Assembly (NCBI RefSeq): GCF_011839805.1 | Contig: NZ_VWPY01000004.1 | Coordinates: 62,001-126,000, forward strand | Source: Kineococcus rubinsiae | GTDB taxonomy: Bacteria > Actinomycetota > Actinomycetes > Actinomycetales > Kineococcaceae | Reading direction: 5' to 3' | DNA: 64,000 bases | In this document: positions 26,708 through 33,918 of the stretch, one piece after another | Layout of the letters: each line of letters starts with the position of its first letter | Numbering within the stretch: position 1 is the first letter of the stretch | Notes under the pieces: model-generated | What the model saw: only the letters and a program-made list of their open reading frames with translations | Told to the model about the DNA's origin: nothing | Databases searched by the model: none | Translations under genes and position numbers: made by a program

Positions 26708-26848
26708 GCGCGCCCCCTCGGGGTCACCGCCGGAGCGGGCCGGCCCTGCCGCGCTGCGCCACCTGCTGGACCCGCTGCGACGGTGACCGCCCCCAGTGAT
26801 ACCGCGTGGGCGCCGCCACCTCCACCCGTGCACGCACCTGGTGCAGGA

Positions 26849-26876
26849 CCGGTATCGGCAGTCCTGCCGATACCGG
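26849..26876. promoter_or_regulatory. 28-bp near-perfect palindrome, likely LuxR-regulator operator
   Basis: CCGGTATCGGCAG (26849-26861) and its exact inverse CTGCCGATACCGG (26864-26876) are separated by two bases. The core GATACCG recurs at 26799-26805. It sits between divergent genes, and a TTGACT that could be a -35 lies at 26894-26899. Binding of the adjacent regulator is inferred. Confidence 0.6.
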
Positions 26877-26951
26877 ACGCGGACGGCGGCGGGTTGACTG
26901 CGGGCCCTGCCCGACCCGGAGGCGGGGAGGGGACTCGGACGAGGAGGCATC

Positions 26952-28103
26952 GTGAAGGCTGTGGTCTACGAGGCGCCGCGGCAGGTCAGCGTCAAGGACG
27001 TACCGGACGCGCGGATCGAACGCGCGACCGACGTCCTGGTCCGGGTCACCTCGGCGAACATCTGCGGGTCGGACCTGCACATGTACGAGGGCCGGACCGA
27101 CTTCGAACCCGGTCGCTGGTTCGGGCACGAGAACCTGGGCCAGGTCGTCGAGACCGGCGAGGGCGTCGACAAGGTGCGGGTGGGCGACTGGGTCGTCCTG
27201 CCGTTCAACATCGCCTGCGGGCACTGCAAGAACTGCGAGCGCCAGCTCACGAACTACTGCCTGACCGCGCAGCCGGAACCGGCCATGGCCGGTGCGGCGT
27301 ACGGGTTCGCTGACATGGGCCCGTACGGCGGGGGGCAGGCCGAACTGCTGCGCGTGCCCTGGGGCGACTTCAACTGCCTGCGCCTCGGGGAGGACGCCGA
27401 GGAGCGCCAGACCGACTACGTGATGCTCGCGGACATCTTCCCCACCGGCTACCACGCGACGGAGCTCGCCGGCGTCCAGCCCGGGGACCAGACGGTGATC
27501 TACGGCGCCGGCCCGGTGGGGTTGATGGCCGCCCTCTCGGCCACCGTGCGCGGGGCCGGCAAGGTCATGGTCGTGGACCGGCAGCCGGACCGGTTGCGCC
27601 TCGCCGAGTCGATCGGGGCGATCGCGATCGACGACTCGAAGGTCGACCCGGTCGAGGCCGTCCTCGAGCAGACGATGGGCCTCGGGGCCGACAACGGTTG
27701 CGAGTGCGTCGGCTACCAGGCGCACGAACCCGACGGGCAGGAGCGGGCGAACCTCACGCTGAACCGCCTGGTGGCCTCGGTGCGGTTCACCGGGAAGATC
27801 GGCAGCGTCGGCGTCTTCGTGCCGCAGGACCCGGGGGCGGACGACGAGCTCGCGAAGCAGGGCAAGGTCGCCTTCGACTACGGCACGTTCTGGTTCAAGG
27901 GCCAGCACGTCGGCAGCGGTCAGGCGCCGGTGAAGAAGTACAACCGGCAGCTGCGCGACCTCATCGCGGCCGGCAAGGTCGAACCGTCCTTCATCGTGAG
28001 CCACGAGCTGCCGCTCGAGGAGGCGCCGCAGGCGTACGAGCACTTCGACCGGCGGGACGACGGCTGGACCAAGGTCGTCCTGCACCCGACGACAGGAGCG
28101 TGA
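26952..28103 (+). CDS. glutathione-independent formaldehyde dehydrogenase-like zinc ADH
   Basis: This 383-residue medium-chain zinc dehydrogenase resembles the glutathione-independent formaldehyde dehydrogenase of Pseudomonas putida (formaldehyde dismutase group), which keeps NAD tightly bound. Catalytic zinc residues are in ICGSDLHMYEGR and WFGHENLGQV. The structural zinc loop is CGHCKNCERQLTNYC, and the NAD Rossmann motif is YGAGPVGLMAALSA near residue 185. The long insertion typical of this group (FADMGPYGGGQAELLRVPWG) is present. A strong GAGGAGG precedes GTG 26952. It is the first gene of a four-gene operon and the likely target of the divergent LuxR regulator. Confidence 0.92.
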   Translation: MKAVVYEAPRQVSVKDVPDARIERATDVLVRVTSANICGSDLHMYEGRTDFEPGRWFGHENLGQVVETGEGVDKVRVGDWVVLPFNIACGHCKNCERQLTNYCLTAQPEPAMAGAAYGFADMGPYGGGQAELLRVPWGDFNCLRLGEDAEERQTDYVMLADIFPTGYHATELAGVQPGDQTVIYGAGPVGLMAALSATVRGAGKVMVVDRQPDRLRLAESIGAIAIDDSKVDPVEAVLEQTMGLGADNGCECVGYQAHEPDGQERANLTLNRLVASVRFTGKIGSVGVFVPQDPGADDELAKQGKVAFDYGTFWFKGQHVGSGQAPVKKYNRQLRDLIAAGKVEPSFIVSHELPLEEAPQAYEHFDRRDDGWTKVVLHPTTGA

Positions 28104-28104
28104 C

Positions 28105-28680
28105 ATGGCAACGACTCTCGACGGCCGACGCGTGGCCGTCCTGGCAGCCGACGGCGTGGAACGGGTGGAGCTGGAGCAGCCGCGCCAGGCGCTGCAGGAC
28201 GCCGGCGCGCGCACCGACGTCCTCTCGATCAGCGAGGGCGAGGTGCAGGCGCGCGAGAACGACCTGGCCGACGCCGGGACGTTCGCCGTCGACCGGCTCG
28301 TCGGCGACGCCTCGGTCGACGACTACGACGCGCTGCTGCTGCCCGGGGGGACGGTCAACCCGGACAAGCTGCGGACGGACGCCGCGGCCGTCGCCTTCGT
28401 CCGCGACTTCGTGCGGTCGGGCAAGCCGGTCGCCTCGATCTGCCACGGGCCGTGGACCCTCGTCGAGGCCGACGTCGTGCGCGGTCGCCGGCTGACCTCG
28501 TGGCCCAGCCTGCGCACCGACCTGCGCAACGCGGGCGCGGAGGTGGTCGACGAGGAGGTCGTCACCGACGGCAACCTGACCACGAGCCGGTCACCGCAGG
28601 ACCTGCCGGCGTTCTGCGCGCGCATCGTGGCGGAGTTCGCCCGCGCCCCGCAGGCCGCCGGAGCGGGAGGCCGGTCGTGA
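28105..28680 (+). CDS. DJ-1/PfpI-family protein
   Basis: This 191-residue protein is of the class I glutamine-amidotransferase-like DJ-1/PfpI superfamily. The nucleophile elbow is ASICHGPWTLVEADVVRG with the catalytic cysteine near residue 114, and the acidic residue of the first helix is in ADGVERVELEQP. Members act as deglycases, glyoxalases (glyoxalase III) or chaperones. Beside two aldehyde/alcohol dehydrogenases, a role in reactive-carbonyl detoxification is plausible. The ATG at 28105 follows the previous stop by one base, and its stop overlaps the next GTG. Confidence 0.92.
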   Translation: MATTLDGRRVAVLAADGVERVELEQPRQALQDAGARTDVLSISEGEVQARENDLADAGTFAVDRLVGDASVDDYDALLLPGGTVNPDKLRTDAAAVAFVRDFVRSGKPVASICHGPWTLVEADVVRGRRLTSWPSLRTDLRNAGAEVVDEEVVTDGNLTTSRSPQDLPAFCARIVAEFARAPQAAGAGGRS

Positions 28681-29162
28681 GCGGCGCTCTCGGCGGTGCG
28701 GCCTCCGTGGCCGCCCGGACCGGCGGCGGCGTCGTCCGCCGGGTGCGCTCGGTCGTGTCCCCCTCCTCGGACCGGCCCGCCGGCGGGTCGCCGGCGTCCG
28801 GATGGCTCGCGGTGACCCTGTTCCGCCCGGTGACGGACGTGGACCCCACCCTGCTGCCCGCCCCCCTGGCCGCCTTCGACGACCGGATCGAGGTCCGCGT
28901 CCGCCCGGCCGCCGGCGGGAAGGGCACCGAGCTGGCGGTGCGGCTGCGCGAGCGCCCGCCGGCGGGTTCCCTCCCGCAGCGGCTCAGCGGCCGGGATCCG
29001 CAGGCGGACCTGCGCTCGGCCCTGCGCCGGGCGAAGCAGCTCATCGAGGTGGGTGAGGTACTCGCGGTGGATCCCGCCCCGCACGGCGAGCGGACACCCA
29101 CCCCCGGCGGCGTGCTGCTGGAGAAGTGGACCGAGGCCGCACCCCGGGCAGGTGTGCGGTGA
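28677..29162 (+). CDS. unknown protein in formaldehyde operon
   Basis: This 161-residue protein has a basic, glycine/alanine-rich N-terminus of about 45 residues. A compact region follows (GWLAVTLFRPVTDVDPTLLP; IEVRVRPAAGGKGTELAVRL), then a charged helix (DLRSALRRAKQLIEVGEVLA) and a short tail. There are no cysteines and no membrane span, and I do not recognise a family. It overlaps the PfpI gene upstream by 4 bases and the second dehydrogenase downstream by 4 bases, so its expression is tied to both. The RVRPAAGGKGTELAVRLRE segment looks like a cyclase/START-type strand pair, but this is weak. Confidence 0.85.
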   Translation: MSGALGGAASVAARTGGGVVRRVRSVVSPSSDRPAGGSPASGWLAVTLFRPVTDVDPTLLPAPLAAFDDRIEVRVRPAAGGKGTELAVRLRERPPAGSLPQRLSGRDPQADLRSALRRAKQLIEVGEVLAVDPAPHGERTPTPGGVLLEKWTEAAPRAGVR

Positions 29163-30334
29163 AGGCGGTGACGTGGCGCGGAGTGAACGAGGTCGGGGTC
29201 GAGGACGTCCCCGAACCCACGATCCTCAACGACCACGACGTCATCCTCGAGGTCGGCCTGTCGGTGACCTGCGGCTCGGACCTGCACCTGCTGGGCGGCT
29301 ACGTCCCGGCGATGCGCGCCGGGGACGTGCTCGGCCACGAGTTCATGGGCACCGTCGTCGAGGTCGGCCGCGGGGTGACGAAGCACCACGTGGGCGACCG
29401 CGTGGTCGTCGTCTCCTTCATCGCCTGCGGGCAGTGCTGGTACTGCCGGCAGGGGCTGTGGTCGTTGTGCGACAACGCCAACCCCAACCCGGGGATCACC
29501 GAGGCGCTGTGGGGCCAGTCCATCGGCGGCTGCTTCGGGTACTCCCACGCCCTGGGTGGCTGGGCGGGCAGCCACGCGCGCTACGTCCGCGTGCCCTACG
29601 CCGACCAGGGCGCGTTCACCATCCCCGACGGCGTCTCCGACGAGCGGGCGCTGTTCGCCTCCGACGCCGCGCCCACGGGCTGGACGGGCGCGCACCAGGC
29701 GGGGGTCCAGCCCGGCGACGTCGTGGCCGTGTGGGGTGCGGGTGGCGTGGGGCAGATGGCCGCCCGCGCGGCCGCGCTCATGGGCGCCGAACGCGTCGTG
29801 GTGATCGACCGGTTCGACAACCGGCTCGAGCAGGTCCGCACCCACGTCGGGGCGGAGACGCTGGACTACACGGACACCGACGTCCCCGCCGAGCTGCGGG
29901 AGATGACCGGGGGGCGGGGTCCGGACGTCTGCATCGAGGCGGTGGGGATGGAGGCGCACCGCCCCGGCCCCCAGCACCTCTACGACCAGGTCAAGCAGCA
30001 GCTGCGGCTGCAGAGCGACCGGCCCACCGCGGTGCGCGAGGCGATCTACGCCTGCCGCAAGGGCGGGACGGTGTTCACGCTCGGCGTGTTCGCCGGCCTG
30101 GTGGACAAGTTCCCCCTCGGGGCCGTGATGAACAAGGCGCTGACCCTGACCGGGGCCCAGCAGCACGGGCACCGCTACGTCCCCGAGATCCTCGACCGGA
30201 TGAGCCGGGACGAGGTGAGGACCGAGCACCTCGCGACCCACGTCATGTCGCTGGACGACGGACCGAAGGGCTACCGGATGTTCAAGGACAAGGAGGACGG
30301 GTGCGTGCGCGCGGTGTTCCGTCCCGGGGCCTGA
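29159..30334 (+). CDS. zinc-dependent alcohol dehydrogenase, formaldehyde-dehydrogenase-like
   Basis: This 391-residue medium-chain dehydrogenase has zinc ligands in TCGSDLHLLGG and LGHEFMGTVVEVG. The structural zinc loop is CGQCWYCRQGLWSLC, and the NAD-binding motif is WGAGGVGQMAARAAALMG near residue 195. It belongs to the same broad group as the first dehydrogenase of this operon, with a different insertion (GGCFGYSHALGGWAGSHARY). The two may handle different alcohols or aldehydes. The GTG at 29159 overlaps the previous stop. The longer frame from 29126 lacks a Shine-Dalgarno sequence and overlaps the upstream gene. A hairpin follows at 30361-30387, closing the operon. Confidence 0.92.
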   Translation: MKAVTWRGVNEVGVEDVPEPTILNDHDVILEVGLSVTCGSDLHLLGGYVPAMRAGDVLGHEFMGTVVEVGRGVTKHHVGDRVVVVSFIACGQCWYCRQGLWSLCDNANPNPGITEALWGQSIGGCFGYSHALGGWAGSHARYVRVPYADQGAFTIPDGVSDERALFASDAAPTGWTGAHQAGVQPGDVVAVWGAGGVGQMAARAAALMGAERVVVIDRFDNRLEQVRTHVGAETLDYTDTDVPAELREMTGGRGPDVCIEAVGMEAHRPGPQHLYDQVKQQLRLQSDRPTAVREAIYACRKGGTVFTLGVFAGLVDKFPLGAVMNKALTLTGAQQHGHRYVPEILDRMSRDEVRTEHLATHVMSLDDGPKGYRMFKDKEDGCVRAVFRPGA

Positions 30335-30360
30335 CGGACCGGCCGCGGCCGGCTCCGGCT

Positions 30361-30387
30361 CCGGCTCCGCGACGGCGCCGGAGCCGG
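30361..30387 (+). terminator. 9-bp perfect hairpin after the dehydrogenase operon
   Basis: CCGGCTCCG (30361-30369) pairs with CGGAGCCGG (30379-30387) around a 9-nt loop. It lies 26 nt beyond the dehydrogenase stop and is preceded by extra CCGGCT units. It contains the GTG at 30387, which argues against that codon as a start. Confidence 0.55.
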
Positions 30388-30416
30388 TGCACGTCCTCCG
30401 GCGGCGGGAGCAGGCG

Positions 30417-31088
30417 GTGACGGCCGGGGGCGGGACCTCGGCTCCCGCCGTGCGGGGCGGCACGATCCTGTCGTGGCGCCGCCTGATCACCTGCCTGGGT
30501 GCGGGCCTCGTCGCCGGCGGTGCGACCGTCCTCGCGGGGGCGCCCGAGCTCTCGGTGCTCGTCGGCTGGTGCCTCGCGGCCGGCGCCCTGCTGGTCTGGG
30601 TCTGGCGCATCAGCTGGCCCCGCGACGCGCGGGGGACCGAGCGGCTGGCGGAGGAGGAGGGGCGGACCCGGGTCACGGACACCGTCGTGCTGGGCGCGGC
30701 GGTCGCGAGCCTCGCCGCCGTCGTGGTGGCTCTCGTCCGCTCCGCCGCGCAGGACGCCGTCGGCGTGGCCAGCGTGGTGCTCGGCGTCCTCGTGGTGATC
30801 CTCTCGTGGGCGCTGGTCAACACCGTCTTCGCCCTGAAGTACGCGCGCACGCACTACGACGGGCCCGACGGCGGGGTCGACTTCGGGCAGCGGGAATCCC
30901 CGGCCTACAGCGACTTCGCCTACCTCGCGTTCACGGTGGGGATGAGCTTCGCGGTCCCGGACACCCAGCTGGGGAGCACACCGGTGCGCAAGGTGGCCCT
31001 CGGGCACGCCCTGCTGTCCTACCTCTTCGGGACGGTGGTGATCGCCGTGGCCATCAACCTCGTCACGAACCTGGGCCAGCAGGGGTGA
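30417..31088 (+). CDS. DUF1345 family membrane protein
   Basis: This 223-residue integral membrane protein has about five hydrophobic segments (LITCLGAGLVAGGATVLAG, VLVGWCLAAGALLVWVW, TVVLGAAVASLAAVVVALV, VVLGVLVVILSWALVNTVF). The family-specific motif YSDFAYLAFTVGMSFAVPDT near residue 175 is followed by a last helix (YLFGTVVIAVAINLVTNL). This is DUF1345, a potassium-channel-like membrane family of unknown function. GTG 30417 is chosen because GGGAG lies 7 nt upstream and the alternative GTG 30387 lies inside a terminator hairpin. It is separate from the dehydrogenase operon. The gene ends where a gene-fragment scar begins. Confidence 0.85.
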   Translation: MTAGGGTSAPAVRGGTILSWRRLITCLGAGLVAGGATVLAGAPELSVLVGWCLAAGALLVWVWRISWPRDARGTERLAEEEGRTRVTDTVVLGAAVASLAAVVVALVRSAAQDAVGVASVVLGVLVVILSWALVNTVFALKYARTHYDGPDGGVDFGQRESPAYSDFAYLAFTVGMSFAVPDTQLGSTPVRKVALGHALLSYLFGTVVIAVAINLVTNLGQQG

Positions 31089-31107
31089 GGCCGGTCCGCT
31101 CCCCCGC

Positions 31108-31249
31108 CGGGCGGACGACGTCGAGCGGCGCCTCGCCTCCGACGAGACGCGCCGGCTGCTCGCGCAGCAGCGCCACGGCGCGCGGCCGGAAGGCGCTGGT
31201 GTTGCCGCCCACGTGCGGGGTGACGAGGACGCCCGGCGCGCTCCACAGC
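31108..31249 (-). pseudogene. 3' fragment of a D-2-hydroxyacid dehydrogenase
   Basis: Read on the minus strand these bases encode WSAPGVLVTPHVGGNTSAF and then a diverged tail (ARLVGGEAPLDVVRP), matching the last 50 residues of the complete dehydrogenase at 32877-33818. Bases 31156-31249 are identical to 32934-33027 over 94 bp, while the remainder is only similar. The fragment is cut at 31249/31250, where sequence from another gene begins in the opposite orientation. It has no start and no catalytic core, so it is a remnant. Confidence 0.75.
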
Positions 31250-31392
31250 TGTTCTCGGCCCGGCTGGCCGCCGCGGGCGCCGACGTGGTCGCCGCACCGA
31301 TGGGCCCGCACCCCGGGCTGGTCCGGCTCGTGCTGGACCGCTTCGACGCCGCGGTGCGCGATCTCGGGGCGCAGGTCCCGTCCGCCTCCTGA
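31250..31392 (+). pseudogene. 3' fragment of a sirohydrochlorin chelatase
   Basis: From the junction to the TGA at 31390-31392 the plus strand encodes FSARLAAAGADVVAAPMG and the rest of a CbiX tail ending VPSAS, closely matching the last 47 codons of the chelatase at 24909-25637. It differs at scattered bases, so it comes from a paralogue or an old copy. No start codon or N-terminal half is present. The fragment faces away from the dehydrogenase fragment joined to it. Confidence 0.75.
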
Positions 31393-31422
31393 CGAGGGGG
31401 TGAGCGGGCCGCGCCGACCGGT

Positions 31423-31950
31423 TCAGGAGCCGAGGACGACCGTGACCCTCCGGTTCGCGGCCCGCGCGGCGGGGTCGTCGTCGCCGGCCGCGTCGACCTC
31501 GGGGACCAGGGGCTGCGTCTCCCCGAACCCGACGCTCTCGACGGCGGCGCCGGCGACGCGGAGCGCGATGCGGTCGGCGACGGCGCGGGCGCGCTGCTCC
31601 GACAGCACCTGGTTGGAGGCGGCGTCACCGATGCCGTCGGTGTGACCGGCGACGGTGATGCGCCCGGGGGCCGCCGACGCCCGTTCGAGGAGCCCGGCGA
31701 GGAGCGCGTCGGTCCCCGCGGGCAGCTCGGCGGAGCCGAACGCGAAGAGGACGTCGGTGCCGAGGACGATCTCGGTGCCCTGGGCGGTCCGGGCGGCGAC
31801 GTCGACGACCTCGGGAGCCACGTCGAGCACGGTCGCGACGACGCCGAGGACCTCTCCCCGGACGCCGACCGGCGTGGCTCCCGCCGGGGCCGGGGCGAGG
31901 GAGCTCACCGCGAGCACCGCCGCGCACACCAGCGCCGGACGCCGCCTCAC
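31423..31950 (-). CDS. OmpA-family secreted protein
   Basis: This 175-residue protein has a signal peptide (RRRPALVCAAVLAVSSLAPA, cleavage near AGA-TP) and a C-terminal OmpA/MotB peptidoglycan-binding domain. Domain landmarks are VLFAFGSAELPAGTDALLAG, the diaminopimelate-contact segment VAGHTDGIGDAASNQVLSEQ with its following arginine, and the closing ANRRVTVVLGS. In a Gram-positive wall it would anchor to peptidoglycan outside the membrane. GTG 31950 overlaps the stop of the upstream lipoprotein gene by 4 bases, so both are made together and probably act together at the cell surface. Confidence 0.9.
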   Translation of the reverse strand: MRRRPALVCAAVLAVSSLAPAPAGATPVGVRGEVLGVVATVLDVAPEVVDVAARTAQGTEIVLGTDVLFAFGSAELPAGTDALLAGLLERASAAPGRITVAGHTDGIGDAASNQVLSEQRARAVADRIALRVAGAAVESVGFGETQPLVPEVDAAGDDDPAARAANRRVTVVLGS

Positions 31951-32510
31951 GAGATCGGGACCGACGGCAGAGCCCCCATCGGGGTCTCGACCGTAACCGT
32001 GTCGACGTCGCTCGGCGGTGCGGGGAAGGTCGCGGTGAAGGACACGCGGTCCCCCTGCTCGAGCTGGCCGAGGCCGACGGTGCTGCAGAGGCAGTTGCCG
32101 TCGGTGTCGCGCAGCACGAGGTAGCGCTTGAGCCCGGCGGGGTCGAACAGGCTGATGCCTGACACCAGGTACTCGTCCTCGGCCGTCGCGGCGAACTGCC
32201 GGGCCAGCAGGAAGCCCTCGGGGGCCTCGTTGGTGACGGCCATCGTCGCGGTCACGGACTTCCCGGACCGCTCCAGCTCGTACAGCTCGACGACCATGCC
32301 GCGCTCACCGCCGGGGACCGTGGCGATGGGCTCCTCGGGCGGTGCGGCGACGGTGGCGTCCGCCGACGGGGTCGCCGACGCACCGCCGTCGGAGGCGGAG
32401 GCGCTCGTCGGGGCGCTCAGGTCCTGGTCCGGCGGGGCGTCGTCGCTCCCGGAGCACCCCGCGAGCAGGGCGGCGGGGAGCAGCAGGGCCGGCAGGAGCT
32501 GTCGTCGCAC
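31947..32510 (-). CDS. lipoprotein of unknown function paired with OmpA protein
   Basis: This 187-residue lipoprotein has a signal peptide with a clear lipobox (LPAALLAGC, cysteine near residue 19) and a low-complexity Ser/Ala/Asp/Pro linker to about residue 65. A beta-rich domain follows (MVVELYELERSGKSVTATMA, YLVLRDTDGNCLCSTVGLGQ) with a CxC pair. It has features of the extracellular immunoglobulin-like domains of actinobacterial lipoproteins. The GTG at 32510 is preceded by TACGGT 7 nt away, pointing to a leaderless transcript shared with the OmpA gene. The function is unknown. Confidence 0.85.
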   Translation of the reverse strand: MRRQLLPALLLPAALLAGCSGSDDAPPDQDLSAPTSASASDGGASATPSADATVAAPPEEPIATVPGGERGMVVELYELERSGKSVTATMAVTNEAPEGFLLARQFAATAEDEYLVSGISLFDPAGLKRYLVLRDTDGNCLCSTVGLGQLEQGDRVSFTATFPAPPSDVDTVTVETPMGALPSVPIS

Positions 32511-32517
32511 GTCCCCG

Positions 32518-32523
32518 ACCGTA
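32518..32523 (-). promoter_or_regulatory. leaderless -10 element TACGGT
   Basis: On the minus strand TACGGT ends 7 nt before the GTG start at 32510 of the lipoprotein/OmpA operon. Confidence 0.4.
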
Positions 32524-32560
32524 CCGGGGCCGCGGGGGCCCGCGACGGCGCTCGCAGCGG

Positions 32561-32767
32561 TCAGCGCGACGGGGACGGCGCCTCGCCCGCGAGGACCGCG
32601 CGCCGCCGGCGCGCCAGCCCTGCCCGGGCGACGTGCCCGGTCAGGAAGACGGCCACGAGCGCCCAGAAGCGGTCCCACCCGAACAGGCGGAACAGCACCT
32701 CGGCGATGAGGACCAGGACGAGGGTGAACGCCAGCTCCACCGCGAACACCCGCACCGTCGACCGCAC
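32561..32767 (-). CDS. small two-helix membrane protein
   Basis: This 68-residue protein has two hydrophobic segments (VFAVELAFTLVLVLIAEVLF and FWALVAVFLTGHVARAGLA) and a basic tail (RRRRAVLAG). Its length, charge distribution and GC-rich third positions support a real gene. It resembles small unknown actinobacterial membrane proteins. GTG 32767 has only a G-rich upstream stretch as a possible ribosome site. Nothing nearby points to its role. Confidence 0.6.
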   Translation of the reverse strand: MRSTVRVFAVELAFTLVLVLIAEVLFRLFGWDRFWALVAVFLTGHVARAGLARRRRAVLAGEAPSPSR

Positions 32768-32876
32768 GATCCAGGATCACCCCCCACCTCGTCGGGGCGC
32801 AAGGAGCGCGCGCGACGGTCAGTCCCGCCCCGGTGCCGTCACCGCGGACCGCGTGCCGCTGACCCGCCGGGAACCC

Positions 32877-33818
32877 TCAGGCCCCGGGCCGCACCACGTT
32901 GCGCGGTGCGGAGCCCTCGACCAGCCGGTGCAGCTGCTCGCGCAGCAGCGCCACGGCGCGCGGCCGGAAGGCGCTGGTGTTGCCGCCCACGTGCGGGGTG
33001 ACGAGGACGCCCGGCGCGCTCCACAGCGGGTGCCCCGGCAGCAGCGGCTCGGGGTCGGTGACGTCGAGCGCGGCGCGGAGCCGGCCGCTCGCGAGCTCGG
33101 CGACGAGGTCGTCGGTGACCACGACGGGTCCGCGGGCCACGTTGACGAGCAGGGCGCCGTCGGGCATCGCGGCGAGGAACGCGGCGTCGACCAGGCCCCT
33201 CGTCGCCTCCGTCAGGGGGCAGGCCAGGACGACGAGGTCGTGCTGCGGCAGGAGGGCGGGCAGCTCGTCCGGGGAGTGCACCTGGACGCCGTCCTGCTCC
33301 CGGGCGCGGCTGCCGACCGCCGTGACGGCCACCTCGAACGGCGCCAGCCGGGCGGCGACCTGCTGCCCGACCCCACCCCAGCCGAGCACCAGGGCCCGCC
33401 GGTCGGCGAGCGAGGGCCGGCGCGCGGCGGCCCAGTCGCCCGTCGCCATGGCGCGCGCGGCGTCGCCGAGGCCGCGCAGGGACGCCAGGGCCAGGCCCAC
33501 CGCGAGCTCCGCGGTCGACGCGTCGTGGACGCCGGCCGCGTTGCAGAGGGTCACGTGGTCGGGGAGCTGCTCGGCGACGCCGTCGTAGCCGTTGGTCAGC
33601 AGCTGGAGCACGCGCAGGTCGGGCAGCGCCGCGAGCACGTCGGTGAGCGGCGGCAGCCCCAGGTACGGCGGCACGACGACGTGCGGCGCGGGCCCGGCCG
33701 GGGTGCCCGTGCAGTCCCACACCGTCAGCTCGGCGCCGGGCACCTCCCCCACCGAGGACACCCACGAGGCCGAGGGGAGGCTCACGACGAGGGGCTGCGG
33801 GGCGGCGGTGGTCGGCAC
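32877..33818 (-). CDS. D-isomer-specific 2-hydroxyacid dehydrogenase
   Basis: This 313-residue NAD(P)-dependent 2-hydroxyacid dehydrogenase has a nucleotide motif ALVLGWGGVGQQVAARL at about residue 142. Active-site arginine is in LLVNVARGPVVV near residue 225, aspartate/glutamate in LDVTDPEPLLPG, and the catalytic histidine in VTPHVGGNTSAF near 285. The length is normal. GTG 33818 is preceded by TAGCGT 6 nt upstream with no Shine-Dalgarno sequence, so translation is probably leaderless. It is divergent from the sugar dehydrogenase. Bases 32934-33027 in its 3' part are copied exactly in the scar at 31156-31249. The substrate (glyoxylate, hydroxypyruvate or phosphonate-like) cannot be told. Confidence 0.92.
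   Translation of the reverse strand: MPTTAAPQPLVVSLPSASWVSSVGEVPGAELTVWDCTGTPAGPAPHVVVPPYLGLPPLTDVLAALPDLRVLQLLTNGYDGVAEQLPDHVTLCNAAGVHDASTAELAVGLALASLRGLGDAARAMATGDWAAARRPSLADRRALVLGWGGVGQQVAARLAPFEVAVTAVGSRAREQDGVQVHSPDELPALLPQHDLVVLACPLTEATRGLVDAAFLAAMPDGALLVNVARGPVVVTDDLVAELASGRLRAALDVTDPEPLLPGHPLWSAPGVLVTPHVGGNTSAFRPRAVALLREQLHRLVEGSAPRNVVRPGA
32934..33027. repeat. 94-bp perfect repeat, second copy at 31156-31249
   Basis: This block is identical in sequence and orientation to 31156-31249, while the flanks of the two copies are merely homologous on one side and unrelated on the other. Such a uniform block points to recent gene conversion or a recombination event. Confidence 0.85.
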
Positions 33819-33824
33819 CCGCGC

Positions 33825-33830
33825 ACGCTA
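33825..33830 (-). promoter_or_regulatory. leaderless -10 element TAGCGT
   Basis: On the minus strand TAGCGT ends 6 nt before the GTG start at 33818 of the D-2-hydroxyacid dehydrogenase. Confidence 0.45.
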
Positions 33831-33918
33831 CCGAGCCGGCCGGGCCCGGCGCGGAGGCCGGGTGGCCGCCCCGGGCGGGTCGCCGGGCACCGGCCGGGCG
33901 CGCGGGTGAGGATGGGGG

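Noticed and set aside
30387-30389. GTG as start of the DUF1345 protein
   Set aside because: It falls in the terminator hairpin of the previous operon and has no ribosome site; GTG 30417 has GGGAG upstream.
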